A DNA stretch of 64,000 nt from Streptomyces spirodelae. Lineage in GTDB: Bacteria > Actinomycetota > Actinomycetes > Streptomycetales > Streptomycetaceae. Position numbers and translations under genes: made by a program. The first letter of the stretch is position 1; every line of letters starts with the position of its first letter. The stretch lies in contig NZ_JAFFZN010000001.1 of the NCBI RefSeq assembly GCF_017676385.1, positions 372,001 through 436,000 of the forward strand. Direction: 5' to 3'. Of the stretch, positions 40,910-50,307 are shown piece after piece. Below the pieces are notes generated by a model that was not told the DNA's origin, did not search any database, and saw only the letters and a list, made by a program, of their open reading frames with translations.

Positions 40910-41617
40910 GTGAGCGGCAAGGTGACGAACGACGCCGGTGGGTCCGGCGAAGGTGGCGAAGGCACGAGCGAGCTGGACGCCGCCTTCTTCGCGCGCTGGA
41001 TGACGGCCACCGCCGACGCGGTGGCCCGGGAGGCCGACCGGCTGACCGAGCTGGACTCGGCGATCGGCGATGCGGACCACGGCGAGAACATGCGCCGCGG
41101 TTTCGAGGCGGCACGCGCGGAGTTGGGTGAGGAGATTCCCGCGACGCCGGGTGCCGTGCTGATGACGGTGGGCAGGAAGCTCGTCTCCACTGTCGGCGGA
41201 GCATCCGGGCCGCTGTACGGAACGCTGCTGCGCCGCACCGGCAAGGCGCTCGGCAGCGGGGAGCGGGTGAGCCGCGAGGAGCTGGCCGGCGCGCTGAGCG
41301 CCGGTGTCGAGGCGGTGGCGCAGCTGGGTGGTGCCGCCGCGGGTGACAAGACGATGCTCGACGCGCTGTTCCCCGCCGTCGAGGCGATGACGGACAGCGG
41401 CGGCAAGGACTTCGAGGCCGCACGTGCGGCGGCGGAGCGGGGCGCGGAGGAGACCGTGCCGCTCCAGGCGCGCAAGGGCCGGGCCAGCTACCTGGGCGAG
41501 CGCAGCGTCGGGCACCAGGACCCCGGGGCGACTTCAGCGGCGCTGCTGATGGCCGCTTTGGCGGCCGCGGACACCGCGCAGGGCGCGGGACCCGGCGACA
41601 GCGGCGGGAGTGAGTGA
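40910..41617 (+). CDS. dhaL: Dihydroxyacetone kinase subunit DhaL
   Basis: The 235-residue protein is the ADP-binding phosphoryl-transfer subunit. The metal/nucleotide motif LDSAIGDADHGENMRRGF carries the conserved Asp residues, and GGASGPLYGT and GDKTMLDAL follow as in the family. It takes phosphate from DhaM and passes it to dihydroxyacetone on DhaK. The GTG start has GGAGCAGGA upstream. Its stop overlaps the dhaM start (GTGA), so the two are translationally coupled. Confidence 0.95.
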   Translation: MSGKVTNDAGGSGEGGEGTSELDAAFFARWMTATADAVAREADRLTELDSAIGDADHGENMRRGFEAARAELGEEIPATPGAVLMTVGRKLVSTVGGASGPLYGTLLRRTGKALGSGERVSREELAGALSAGVEAVAQLGGAAAGDKTMLDALFPAVEAMTDSGGKDFEAARAAAERGAEETVPLQARKGRASYLGERSVGHQDPGATSAALLMAALAAADTAQGAGPGDSGGSE

Positions 41618-42036
41618 GCGTGGCGGAGGCGAAGGAGACGAAGCAGGTCGGGATCGTCCTGGTCTCGCACAGCAAGGAGGTCGCCGACTCGGTCGCACAG
41701 TTGGCCGCCGGTCTCGCCGGGGTGCCGGACGCTCCGGTGGCGGGCGCGGGCGGGCGGCCCGACGGGGGACTGGGCACCAGCGAGGAACTGATCGTCGAGG
41801 CTGCTCGACAGGTGGACCAGGGAGCAGGTGTCGCGCTCCTGGTCGATCTGGGCAGCGCGGTACTGACCGTCAAGGCGCTGCTGGCCGACGGCGACGAGCT
41901 GCCCGAGCCCGCGCAACTGGTGGACGCCCCGCTGATCGAGGGTTCCGTGGCCGCCGTTGTCACGGCCGCGGGCGGCGGCGATCTGGCTGCGGTGGCCGCG
42001 GGGGCGGAGGAGGCGTACACCTACCGCAAGGTGTGA
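41614..42036 (+). CDS. dhaM: PTS-dependent dihydroxyacetone kinase subunit DhaM
   Basis: The 140-residue protein is a EIIA-mannose-like domain that accepts phosphate from HPr. The active-site His19 lies in LVSHSKEVAD, and DLGSAVLTVKALL matches the family. It has only the EIIA-like domain, unlike the multi-domain enterobacterial DhaM, so it needs the general PTS proteins EI and HPr. GTG 41614 overlaps dhaL; GTG 41620 is an alternative. A bidirectional terminator follows. Confidence 0.92.
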   Translation: MSVAEAKETKQVGIVLVSHSKEVADSVAQLAAGLAGVPDAPVAGAGGRPDGGLGTSEELIVEAARQVDQGAGVALLVDLGSAVLTVKALLADGDELPEPAQLVDAPLIEGSVAAVVTAAGGGDLAAVAAGAEEAYTYRKV

Positions 42037-42079
42037 ACGGCGGGGCGGCGCCGCAGGGTGTGCACAGCGCGGCGGCTCC

Positions 42080-42107
42080 GGTGGGGCCGGGTGTACCGGG
42101 CCCCACC
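42080..42107. terminator. Hairpin terminator between dhaM and convergent NUDIX gene
   Basis: GGTGGGGCCGG (42080-42090) pairs with CCGGGCCCCACC (42096-42107) with one bulged base and a 5-nt loop. It can serve both strands. Confidence 0.75.
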
Positions 42108-42126
42108 ACCGCTCCCGGTCCCCGTC

Positions 42127-42624
42127 TCAGTCCCCGGCGGGCGGGGACGCGGCGAACCAGGCGGGGCCTTCCTGGGTGGCCTGCTTGATGCGGAAGTGCG
42201 CGTACTCCTTCATCGTCGGCAGTTCGTCCAGGCCGAACCAGCCGACTTCCAGCGACTCGTCGTCGTTGACCCGCACCGCGCCGGCCGCCTCCGCGTCGGC
42301 GCGGCAACGGAAGGTGATGTCCATGAACTGGCAGACATCGCCGTTGGGATAGGTGATGGGTTTGTCCAGGCCGTAGACAGAGACGACGCGCTCCGGCACA
42401 CAGCGCACATTGGTCTCCTCGAAGACCTCACGCACCGCGCAGTCCGCCGGCTGCTCGCCGGGCTCCGGGATACCGCCGATCACCGACCACCGGCCGGTAT
42501 CGGCGCGCCGCCCGAGGAGCACCCGCCGCTGGTCGTCGAAGACGATGACGCTGACGCCGGGCAGGTAGAGCAACTGGTGCCCTGCGGAACGCCGCAGGTC
42601 GCGGATGAATTCGGGTGTGGCCAT
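42127..42624 (-). CDS. NUDIX hydrolase (chromosomal)
   Basis: The 165-residue protein has the Nudix box GGIPEPGEQPADCAVREVFEETN. It is followed by DVCQFMDITFRCRADAE, typical of a common actinobacterial NUDIX group. It should hydrolyse a nucleoside diphosphate linked to another group. It is not closely similar to the element-borne NUDIX at 25727. No operon partner is evident; it faces dhaM across a terminator. Confidence 0.88.
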   Translation of the reverse strand: MATPEFIRDLRRSAGHQLLYLPGVSVIVFDDQRRVLLGRRADTGRWSVIGGIPEPGEQPADCAVREVFEETNVRCVPERVVSVYGLDKPITYPNGDVCQFMDITFRCRADAEAAGAVRVNDDESLEVGWFGLDELPTMKEYAHFRIKQATQEGPAWFAASPPAGD

Positions 42625-42809
42625 GCCCAGACCCTACGCCGCGGTCGCATGACCGCTACGGCAGGTCGGTCCGCGTGCCGGTCGCGCAGGAGCCACAGGC
42701 CGGTGCGCCGCAGACAATCACCCCACCCCCGTCAGCACACTGAACACTCCGATCTCCCAGGCCGAGCAGATCGACCGAGCCGGCCGGTCCGGTCCCGGTC
42801 CCGGTCCGG

Positions 42810-43439
42810 TCAGGCCGGCTCGGTGGTGCCCAGTGCCTGGAGGCGGGCGCGGATGTGGCGGACGGCTGCCTCGGCATCGTCCACCGTGACGGTGAACAGC
42901 CGGCCGTCCCCCAACCGGAGGACGATCCCCTCGCCCCGGCGGATCACGACCGCCGTGCCCTTCTCGGGCCGCCAGCGGTAGCCCCAGCCGCCCCAATGCC
43001 GTGGGGTGACGCTGGGGGCGTGGTCGGCCTCGACCACGTCCCGCAGCGGGATCCGGCGACGCGGCACTCCGGCGTGCCCGCACCGCACCTCGACCGTGTC
43101 GCCCTCGACCTTGACCTCGACGTGAACGAAGGCGAGGGTGCCGAAGAGGATGAGCAGCCCGGCCGCGACGCAGCCGACGACCGACATGACCAGCGGCACC
43201 AGCCCGCCGGACCAGGTCACATCCACCGCCAGGTCGATACCGAGGGCCACACAGCCGGCACCGACGGCGGCCAGCGCCCACTGCAGGCGGCTGGTCGCCC
43301 TGCCGGTCCACACCTCGGAGCTCGGCGGCAGGACGGCGTTCTCCACGGGCGCGGGGCGGGCGGTGGTGTGTTCGCTTCCACTGAAAGACGCGGCGCCACC
43401 CTCGGCGAGTGGTGCGCCGTCGCGGGGATGGTCACTCAT
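42810..43439 (-). CDS. Membrane protein with PH-like C-terminal domain, unknown function
   Basis: The 209-residue protein has a polar N-terminus, two membrane helices (about 55-80 and 85-110; ALAAVGAGCVALGIDLAV, GCVAAGLLILFGTLAF) and a cytoplasmic beta-rich domain containing GGWGYRWRPEKGTAVVIRRG and GRLFTVTVDDAEAAV. This layout recurs in actinobacteria and resembles bacterial PH-like domains, but no function is known. ATG 43439 was chosen; an upstream extension lacks family character. Confidence 0.75.
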   Translation of the reverse strand: MSDHPRDGAPLAEGGAASFSGSEHTTARPAPVENAVLPPSSEVWTGRATSRLQWALAAVGAGCVALGIDLAVDVTWSGGLVPLVMSVVGCVAAGLLILFGTLAFVHVEVKVEGDTVEVRCGHAGVPRRRIPLRDVVEADHAPSVTPRHWGGWGYRWRPEKGTAVVIRRGEGIVLRLGDGRLFTVTVDDAEAAVRHIRARLQALGTTEPA

Positions 43440-43539
43440 GTTCGGCAGCGTACCCCCGGGGACCGGCACCGGCAGCTCATGCAGGCAGTGACCGCCGAAC
43501 GCGGCGACGGCACGCTCCGTGAGGAGGAGAAACGCTACG

Positions 43540-44340
43540 TCAGGCGAGGGAGGCGGGCGCGGCGGCCAGCAGCCTGCCCTCGGCGTAGGTGAGGGCCGCT
43601 TCCGGCAGCGCGGCCACCCGGCCGCTGTGCAGGACGGTGAGATCCCCGGTGGGCGCGGCGCCGGGGTCCGGCCGGGTGCCCGCACGGCGCAGCGCCTGGG
43701 CGCAGACAGCGGCGGCCGAGCCCTGGAGCGCCGGTCCCTCGGTACGGGTGCCGCGCAGTGCTTCCCTGATGCGGTTGCCGACCAGCTCGTAGTGGGTGCA
43801 GCCGAGCACGACGGTCTCCACGTCGGCCGGGGTGCGCTCGGCGGCGGCCTGCACGGCGGCCGTGATGAGGTCCTCGTCGCCGCTCTCGACTGCGTCGGCG
43901 AGTCCGTGACAGGGCACTGGGGTGATGTCGGCGCCGTTACCGAACTCGTCGATCAGTCGGCGCTGGTAGGGGCTTCCGGTGGTGGCCGGGGTGGCCCAGA
44001 TGGCGACGCGGCCGCCGGTGCGGACGGCGGCGGCCGCCGCCGGTTTGACGGCGGGGACGGTCCCGATGACCGGCAGCGCGGGCTCCAGATCGGCGCGGAG
44101 GGCGGGCAGCGCGTGCACGGAGGCGGTGTTGCAGGCGACGATCAGCGCGTCGGGCCGACGTGCAGCGGCGGCGCGTGCGCACTGCAGGGCGCGCTCGATG
44201 ATGCCCTCCGCGTCGCGGGGGCCCCAGGGCAGACCGTCCGGGTCGGAGGAGAGCACGAGGTCGGCGTCGGGGCGTGCGCGGCGTACCGCCGCGGCTGCGG
44301 CGAGCAGGCCGATACCGGAGTCCATCAGCGCGATCTTCAC
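43540..44340 (-). CDS. Aspartate/glutamate racemase family protein (MurI-like)
   Basis: The 266-residue protein has both catalytic cysteine motifs: VACNTASVHAL and LGCTHYEL. The N-terminal MKIALMDSGIGLLAAA region matches glutamate racemase. It would interconvert L- and D-glutamate for peptidoglycan or act on a related amino acid. GTG 44340 is preferred over a TTG 9 bp upstream because it begins directly with the beta strand. Whether it is the housekeeping MurI or a second paralogue cannot be told from this window. Confidence 0.85.
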   Translation of the reverse strand: MKIALMDSGIGLLAAAAAVRRARPDADLVLSSDPDGLPWGPRDAEGIIERALQCARAAAARRPDALIVACNTASVHALPALRADLEPALPVIGTVPAVKPAAAAAVRTGGRVAIWATPATTGSPYQRRLIDEFGNGADITPVPCHGLADAVESGDEDLITAAVQAAAERTPADVETVVLGCTHYELVGNRIREALRGTRTEGPALQGSAAAVCAQALRRAGTRPDPGAAPTGDLTVLHSGRVAALPEAALTYAEGRLLAAAPASLA

Positions 44341-44554
44341 GTCAAGCAACTGTACTTCACGTGCAGCGAGGGGCTCCGCTCAGCGCCTCCGGTCGTACGC
44401 GCCCAGGACGCACTCGCGGCCCGTCGCAACTGCGGCCGGTCGCACTTCGCAGCCAGTCGCACCCACGGCAGGGCGGCCCCGCAGGAGACTGCGGCAGGCG
44501 CGGTCGACGCGCCGAGGGGTGCTGCCGGGCGGTGCGTACGGCAGACTGCGGCAC

Positions 44555-45700
44555 GTGCTCACCTGGACCGCCGTCGTTCCGCTCGCCTCGCTGGCCGCGT
44601 GGGTGTGGCTGCTGCTGGGGCAGGGGTTCTTCTGGCGGACCGATGTGCGCCTGCCGCCCGTGCCCGCCGGCGGGGAGCCGGTCGACTGGCCCTCCGTCGC
44701 CGTCGTGGTGCCCGCTCGCGACGAGGCCGAGGTGCTTCCGCTGACCCTGCCCACGCTGCTGGCCCAGGACTACCCGGGGCACGCGCACATCCTGCTGGTG
44801 GACGACGGCTCCGGCGACGGTACCGGCGCGCTCGCCCGGGAGCTGGCCGACCGCGCGCCCGACGGACCGCCCTTGACCGTCCTGCGCCCCGGCGAGCCCG
44901 AGCCCGGCTGGACGGGCAAGCTGTGGGCCGTACGGCACGGCATCGCGCACGCCAGGTCCGGCACGGCCGAGCCGGAGCTCCTGCTGCTGACGGACGCGGA
45001 TATCGCGCACGAGCCCGACTCGCTGCGCCGACTGGTGCGCGGGGCGCTCGCCCAGCGGCTCGATCTGGTCTCGCAGATGGCGCGGCTGCGGGTGCGGACG
45101 GGCTGGGAGCGGCTGATCGTTCCCGCTTTCGTGTACTTCTTCTCGCAGCTCTATCCGTTCCGCTGGGTCAACAGTCCCCGGGCGCGCACCGCTGCCGCGG
45201 CGGGCGGCTGTGTGCTGCTGCGGACACAGGCCGCGGTGCGGGCGGGGGTGCCGGACAGCATCCGGGACGCGGTGATCGACGATGTGACGCTGGGCCGGGC
45301 CGTCAAGCGGTCCGGCGGCCGGATCTGGCTGGGGCTCGCGGACGGAGTGAGCAGCGTGCGTCCGTACGTGGGGCTGGGCCCGCTGTGGCGGATGGTCTCG
45401 CGCAGTGCGTACGCGCAGCTGCTCAACAACCCGGTTCTGCTGGTTGCCACCGTTCTGGGGCTGCTTGTGGTGTATGTGGTGCCGCCGGTGTGGGCGTGTG
45501 CCGGCTCGCCGGTGGGCGGGGCGGCCTGGCTGCTGATGGCGCTGTCGTACGTGCCGACGCTGCGCTACTACGGGCAGCCGCTGTGGCGGGCGCCGCTGTT
45601 GCCGGTGACGGCGGTGCTGTATCTGGCGATGACGGTCGACTCGGCGGTGCAGCACTACCAGGGCCGGGGTGCGGCCTGGAAAGGCCGCACCTATTCGTGA
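44555..45700 (+). CDS. Family 2 glycosyltransferase, HpnB-like
   Basis: The 381-residue protein has an N-terminal membrane helix, a GT-A domain with VVVPARDEAEVLP, DDGSGDGT and the DxD-like TDADIAH, and three C-terminal membrane helices. The PGWTGKLWAV and FSQLYPFRWVN segments are like the hopene-associated HpnB group. HpnB-type enzymes may glycosylate hopanoids or other lipids, but their acceptor is not firmly known. No hopanoid genes lie in this window. GTG 44555 was chosen; GTG 44519 is also in frame. Confidence 0.82.
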   Translation: MLTWTAVVPLASLAAWVWLLLGQGFFWRTDVRLPPVPAGGEPVDWPSVAVVVPARDEAEVLPLTLPTLLAQDYPGHAHILLVDDGSGDGTGALARELADRAPDGPPLTVLRPGEPEPGWTGKLWAVRHGIAHARSGTAEPELLLLTDADIAHEPDSLRRLVRGALAQRLDLVSQMARLRVRTGWERLIVPAFVYFFSQLYPFRWVNSPRARTAAAAGGCVLLRTQAAVRAGVPDSIRDAVIDDVTLGRAVKRSGGRIWLGLADGVSSVRPYVGLGPLWRMVSRSAYAQLLNNPVLLVATVLGLLVVYVVPPVWACAGSPVGGAAWLLMALSYVPTLRYYGQPLWRAPLLPVTAVLYLAMTVDSAVQHYQGRGAAWKGRTYS

Positions 45701-45710
45701 GCCACGACGG

Positions 45711-47135
45711 TCACTTGCGGCCGGGGGTCCACTTCATGCCCCAGCCGTACTCCTCGTCGACGGTGCGCTGCGGGCTGATGCCACGCCGGGGCACGAGATA
45801 GCGCGATTCGCGGCGCACCATCAGCTCGCCGTTCTGGTTGGTGATCAGCGCCAGGGCGCACACGTTGGAGGGGACCGTGCACTCGTCGAGGGAGAAGTCG
45901 ACGGGTGCGCCGTGCTGCGGCTGGAGTGTGACAGTGGCGTGCAGTCCGGCGAAGCTGCGCGCCCCTTCGTAGATGGTGACGAAGATGAGGATGCGGCGCA
46001 GCTCGGAGGTGTGGTCCAGGTTGACGGTGAGGTTCTCACCGGTGGCGACGGCGCCGGTGCGGTCGTCGCCGTCGAGGTGGATGTAGGGCGGACGGTTCAG
46101 CGCCCCGAAGGAGTTGCCGAGCGCCTGGACGACGCCCTTGCGGCCGTCGGCGAGTTCGTAGAGGGCGCACAGGTCCAGGTCGGGTCCGGTGAGTGCGCCC
46201 ATGGCGCGGGTGAGCCGCCCGGCCAGGCCCTTGGGCGGCTGCGCCTGGGTGGTCCAGTTGAGGTTGACGCGCATGGCGCCGGAGGTGCCGCCCTGCTTGG
46301 TGAGCGAGACGGAGGGCGCCTCCTTGGTGAGCGTCACCTTGCTCAACCGTACGGGCGCGGCGGGCGCGCCGGGAGGGGTGGGTGCGGTGGGTGCCGTGGG
46401 TGCGGCGGAGGGGGCTGGTGCGGCGGGGGCGGTCGGCGCCGGGGCCGGCGTGGGCGCGGGCGGCGGGGTGGGCGCCTGCGGTACGGGTGGCGCCTGCACA
46501 CCGGGCGGCGCGGGCACGTTGGGGGGCCCGGCGATGTGCGGCTGCGGCGGTACGGCGGTGCCGGGGGCCGAGGGCGCGGCGGGGGACGGTGCGGGGTCGT
46601 CGACACTGATACCGAAGTCGGTCGCCAGGCCCGCCAGTCCGCTGTCGTAGCCCTGTCCGACGGCACGGAACTTCCAGGCGCCCTGGCGGCGGTAGAGCTC
46701 ACCGAGGAGGTACGCGGTCTCGCCCGCTGCGTCCGCCGGGTCGAAACGGGCGATCTCCTGGCCCGCACCGGGGCCGCCGGCGCTCGCGTCGAGCAGCCGT
46801 ACGTACAGGCCGGGCACCTGGCCGAAGCTGCCGCCGTCGGCCGAGGCCGCGATGACCACGCGGTCGATGTCCGGTTCGACGCTGCCGAGGTCGACGACCA
46901 GCTCGTCGGTGCAGGAGGTGCCCATCGGCTTCTTGCCCTCGTGCCGTACGGCGGCGGAGGAGTGCCGCGGCTGGTTGTAGAAGACGAAGTCGCCGTCGGA
47001 GCGGACCTTGCCCCCCTCGGTGAGGAGCAGGGCCGAGGCGTCGACGTCCGGCACTTGTGGGCCGGACGGCCAGCCCAGTTCGACCCGCACAGCCGTGGCG
47101 GGTACGGGGACATTTGTCCCCTTGCGCATCGTCAT
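45711..47135 (-). CDS. TerD-family protein with two TerD domains
   Basis: The 474-residue protein has an N-terminal TerD domain (about 1-180; [30 protein letters not shown]) and a second, more divergent one (about 285-474; [25 protein letters not shown]). A Pro/Ala-rich linker of about 80 residues joins them. TerD domains bind calcium through acidic loops, and ter systems are tied to tellurite, stress and phage responses. The ATG at 47135 is preceded by GGGGGAG. No other ter gene is adjacent. Confidence 0.88.
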   Translation of the reverse strand: MTMRKGTNVPVPATAVRVELGWPSGPQVPDVDASALLLTEGGKVRSDGDFVFYNQPRHSSAAVRHEGKKPMGTSCTDELVVDLGSVEPDIDRVVIAASADGGSFGQVPGLYVRLLDASAGGPGAGQEIARFDPADAAGETAYLLGELYRRQGAWKFRAVGQGYDSGLAGLATDFGISVDDPAPSPAAPSAPGTAVPPQPHIAGPPNVPAPPGVQAPPVPQAPTPPPAPTPAPAPTAPAAPAPSAAPTAPTAPTPPGAPAAPVRLSKVTLTKEAPSVSLTKQGGTSGAMRVNLNWTTQAQPPKGLAGRLTRAMGALTGPDLDLCALYELADGRKGVVQALGNSFGALNRPPYIHLDGDDRTGAVATGENLTVNLDHTSELRRILIFVTIYEGARSFAGLHATVTLQPQHGAPVDFSLDECTVPSNVCALALITNQNGELMVRRESRYLVPRRGISPQRTVDEEYGWGMKWTPGRK

Positions 47136-47541
47136 GGCCACTCCCCCTGGGCTCGGTTGCCTGTGTGCCGTCCCCAACCTATTGCACGGTGCCGCCGCTG
47201 CCGAAGCCCCCTCACCAGGAGTCACCACGAGTCGTCGGACTCGAACATCCGAGAACGGCACGGGCGTTCTCAGTCCTGGCCGGTGGGCTTATGCTTCTGT
47301 CAGCTTCCTCTCCCGCGCGCCCGAAACAGGGACAGGCGGGAACAAGCCAGTTCCCTGTGCCTGACCAGCCGTCACCGTGGTCGGCATGGGGGGTATTCGC
47401 CCTGTTCGGGCTCCCGCGCGTGCGCCGTTGGCGCGGCTGCCCCCGGTGGGGCGAAAACCGGCTCCCGCCTGCACTGATGCAGGTGGGGCAGGCGTTCCTT
47501 CTGTACCTCTCTAGTGCCGATGCTGATTTTGGGCTTAACTT
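47136..47541. other. Divergent intergenic region between TerD and DUF6643 genes
   Basis: About 400 bp without a convincing gene on either strand. It should contain both promoters. No clear repeat or operator was seen. Confidence 0.4.
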
Positions 47542-48225
47542 ATGAGCATGACCTCCCCCCGCAGCTCTTATAGCGGCGGCTACTACGCTGCACCGTCCTA
47601 CCCCGAGACGCCGATCTACGACAGTCTCGTCGCCGAGCGGGGCACGCCGCAGATCGCTCCCATCCGGGTGCCGTCGGCCTATGACACGGGGGGCACGGGC
47701 AGCGCGCTCGCGGCGCTGCCTCCCGCGCTGCCTTCGGGCCCTTCCGCGCCGCAGCAGCAGATGCACCCCGCGCCTTTGCAGCACACCCCCGCGCCCTCCT
47801 ACGGCGGCTACCCGGGACCTGCCGCGCCCCAGCCGCAGATGCCGCAGCCCGCACCGCAGCAGTCGGCACCGATGCGGCAGCAGCCGGTGCGACAGGCGCC
47901 TGCGGCGCTGCCGCCCGGCGGTGGCGGAGCCGGTCAGGGTGGTCCGGTACCACTGCAGCACACACCCGCACCGCACATCCCGCAGCAGGCGCCGCCGCGG
48001 GGCTACGGCTACCCGGGGCCGGGGGGCCCGGCGCAGCAGCAGCCCGTGCAGCAGCCGCAGCAGCCGCAGGTCCAGGTGCAGCAGTACCAACAGCAGCCGG
48101 TGCACAACCAGGCGACGCAGTACATGCGCCCCGTGGCGCCCCGGCCGGCGGCACCCCGGCCGATGCCCAACCAGTACGAGGACCCCTACGACGGCGGCCA
48201 CCAGTACCCGGGCCGCGGCTACTGA
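47542..48225 (+). CDS. DUF6643 family Pro/Gln-rich protein
   Basis: The 227-residue protein starts with a conserved block (YYAAPSYPETPIYDSLVAER, then GTPQIAPIRVPSAYD) followed by about 150 residues of Pro/Gln/Ala low complexity. This is the pattern of the streptomycete DUF6643 family, function unknown. It has no signal peptide or membrane segment and is probably disordered apart from the N-terminus. A second in-frame ATG two codons later is possible. Confidence 0.85.
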   Translation: MSMTSPRSSYSGGYYAAPSYPETPIYDSLVAERGTPQIAPIRVPSAYDTGGTGSALAALPPALPSGPSAPQQQMHPAPLQHTPAPSYGGYPGPAAPQPQMPQPAPQQSAPMRQQPVRQAPAALPPGGGGAGQGGPVPLQHTPAPHIPQQAPPRGYGYPGPGGPAQQQPVQQPQQPQVQVQQYQQQPVHNQATQYMRPVAPRPAAPRPMPNQYEDPYDGGHQYPGRGY

Positions 48226-48290
48226 GCGCTGCGCACAGCGGATCTGTCGGCCTCGGCCCCTCCCCCGCCCTCCCCGGCCGCCGGCCCCGA

Positions 48291-48315
48291 GGCCCCGGGA
48301 CGGCGCCCCGGGGCC
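48291..48315. terminator. Hairpin terminator between convergent DUF6643 and DUF779 genes
   Basis: 9-bp arms GGCCCCGGG and CCCGGGGCC flank a 7-nt loop in the gap between two converging genes. Confidence 0.7.
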
Positions 48316-48332
48316 GGGCACGGTGCAGCACT

Positions 48333-48692
48333 TCAGTTCAGCAGCCGGGATCTGATCAGGAAGCGGACTCCCTCCGGTGCTTCCAGCGAGAAGCCGCTGC
48401 CCCGGCCGGGGACGACGTCGACGGTCAGATGGGTGTGGCTCCAGTACGCGAACTGGCTTGCGGACATCCAGAACGGCACCGGCTCCGGCACGCCCTCGAT
48501 CTCCAGCTCGCCGAGGAGGACATCGCTGTCCCCGGTGCGGAACTCGCCGCGCTGATAGCACATGGGACTGCTGCCGTCGCAGCAGCCGCCGGACTGATGG
48601 AACATCAGCGGTCCGTGTTTTCCGGTCAGCTCCCGCAGGAGCCGGGCCGCCGCCTCGGTGACGGCGACCCGCTCCGGCTGCGTTCCGTCCAT
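48333..48692 (-). CDS. DUF779 domain protein
   Basis: The 119-residue protein has the DUF779 features: FHQSGGCCDGSSPMC with three clustered cysteines, and FWMSASQFAYWSHTHLTVDVVPG. It is known as a regular companion of ExaC-type aldehyde dehydrogenases. Here its start overlaps the dehydrogenase stop by one base (TGATG), so translation is coupled. The cysteines suggest metal binding or a helper role for the dehydrogenase; the function is unproven. Confidence 0.88.
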   Translation of the reverse strand: MDGTQPERVAVTEAAARLLRELTGKHGPLMFHQSGGCCDGSSPMCYQRGEFRTGDSDVLLGELEIEGVPEPVPFWMSASQFAYWSHTHLTVDVVPGRGSGFSLEAPEGVRFLIRSRLLN

Positions 48693-50215
48693 CAGAACAG
48701 GCCGAGTTTCTGTGCGGAGTAGCTCACCAGCAGGTTCTTCGTCTGCTGGTAGTGGTCGAGCATCATGTGGTGGTTCTCGCGGCCGATGCCGGACTGCTTG
48801 TAGCCGCCGAATGCAGCGTGAGCTGGATACTGGTGGTAGCAGTTCGTCCACACTCGTCCGGCCTGGATGGCGCGCCCGGCGCGGTAGGCGCGGGAGCCGT
48901 CCCTGGTCCACACACCGGCGCCGAGCCCGTAGAGGGTGTCGTTGGCGATCGCGATGGCGTCGTCGAAGTCCTCGAACCCGGTGACGGAGACGACGGGCCC
49001 GAAGATCTCCTCCTGGAAGACCCGCATCCGGTTGCCGCCCTCCAGGATGGTCGGCTGTACGTAGTAGCCGCCCTCCAGTTCGCCGCCCAGTTCGGCGCGG
49101 GCGCCGCCGGTGAGGACCTTGGCGCCCTCCTGCCTGCCGATGTCGAGGTAAGAGAGGATCTTCTCCAGCTGGTCGTTGGATGCCTGGGCGCCCACCATGG
49201 TGTCGGTGTCCAGCGGGTGGCCCTGCACGATGGCCTCGGTGCGCTCGATTCCCGCGTCCAGGAAGGCCCGGTAGTGGCTGCGCTGGATGAGGGCGCGTGA
49301 GGGGCAGGTGCACACCTCGCCCTGGTTGAGGGCGAACATGGTGAAGCCTTCGAGGGCCTTGTCGTAGAAGTCGTCCTGGTCGGCCGAGACGTCGTCGAAG
49401 AAGATGTTGGGGCTCTTGCCGCCCAGCTCCAGGGTGACGGGCTTGAGGTTCTCCGAGGCGTACTGCATGATCAGCCGCCCTGTTGTGGTCTCGCCGGTGA
49501 AGGCGACCTTGGCGACGCGGGCGCTGCTCGCCAGCGGTTTGCCCGCCTCGGCGCCGAAACCGTTGACGATGTTGACGACGCCGGGCGGCAGCAGGTCGGC
49601 CACCAGGCTCATCCAGTAGTGGATGGAGGCCGGGGTCTGCTCGGCCGGCTTGAGGACGACGGCGTTGCCCGCGGCGAGCGCGGGAGCCAGCTTCCAGGCA
49701 GCCATCAGGATGGGGAAGTTCCAGGGAATGATCTGGGCGACCACGCCCAGCGGCTCATGGAAGTGGTAGGCGACGGTGTCCTCGTCCAGTTGGGAGAGCG
49801 AGCCCTCCTGGGCGCGGATCGCGGCGGCGAAGTACCGGAAGTGGTCGATGGCCAGCGGAATGTCGGCGGCGAGCGTCTCGCGGACCGGTTTGCCGTTCTC
49901 CCAGCTCTCGGCGACCGCCAGCTCCTCCAGGTGCGCCTCCATGCGCTGCGCGATCTGGTTGAGGACCTGGGCGCGCTCGGCGGGCGGCGTACGGCCCCAG
50001 GCGGGTGCCGCCTCGTGGGCCGCGTCGATGGCGCGCTCGACGTCCTCGGCGGTACCGCGGGCGATCTCGGTGAAGGGCCGGCCCGTCACCGGGGTGGGGT
50101 TCTCGAAGTAGCCGCCCTGTTTCGGGGCGACATAGCTGCCGCCGATCCAGTGGTCGTAGCGCGGCTGGTAGCTCATCAGCGCGCCATCGGTTCCCGGTGC
50201 GGCGTAGCGGCTCAT
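48692..50215 (-). CDS. NAD-dependent aldehyde dehydrogenase (ExaC/AldA type)
   Basis: The 507-residue enzyme has the ALDH motifs: [20 protein letters not shown], the catalytic Glu in LELGGKSPN, and the catalytic Cys in [11 protein letters not shown]. The C-terminus matches the acetaldehyde/chloroacetaldehyde dehydrogenase group. It oxidises short aldehydes, for example acetaldehyde from ethanol, to acids. It lies downstream of a GAF-type regulator on the same strand (92-bp gap) and is coupled to DUF779. Confidence 0.93.
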   Translation of the reverse strand: MSRYAAPGTDGALMSYQPRYDHWIGGSYVAPKQGGYFENPTPVTGRPFTEIARGTAEDVERAIDAAHEAAPAWGRTPPAERAQVLNQIAQRMEAHLEELAVAESWENGKPVRETLAADIPLAIDHFRYFAAAIRAQEGSLSQLDEDTVAYHFHEPLGVVAQIIPWNFPILMAAWKLAPALAAGNAVVLKPAEQTPASIHYWMSLVADLLPPGVVNIVNGFGAEAGKPLASSARVAKVAFTGETTTGRLIMQYASENLKPVTLELGGKSPNIFFDDVSADQDDFYDKALEGFTMFALNQGEVCTCPSRALIQRSHYRAFLDAGIERTEAIVQGHPLDTDTMVGAQASNDQLEKILSYLDIGRQEGAKVLTGGARAELGGELEGGYYVQPTILEGGNRMRVFQEEIFGPVVSVTGFEDFDDAIAIANDTLYGLGAGVWTRDGSRAYRAGRAIQAGRVWTNCYHQYPAHAAFGGYKQSGIGRENHHMMLDHYQQTKNLLVSYSAQKLGLF

Positions 50216-50307
50216 TGCTGTGCCTCCCTGTGCTCGGCGTACCAGGCGTCCTCGCCGGTACTCGGCTGTCCCGGCCGCCCTCGGTCGGCGGCGCGGTTGC
50301 CGGGAGG

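Noticed and set aside
39603-42020. Minus-strand frame of 805 codons across dhaKLM
   Set aside because: The plus strand carries three well-conserved Dha subunits; the opposite frame is low complexity.
42656-42877. Minus-strand frame with a Cys-rich end (CGAPACGSCATGTR)
   Set aside because: It overlaps the C-terminus of the PH-like membrane protein gene, has no ribosome binding site and I recognise no family.
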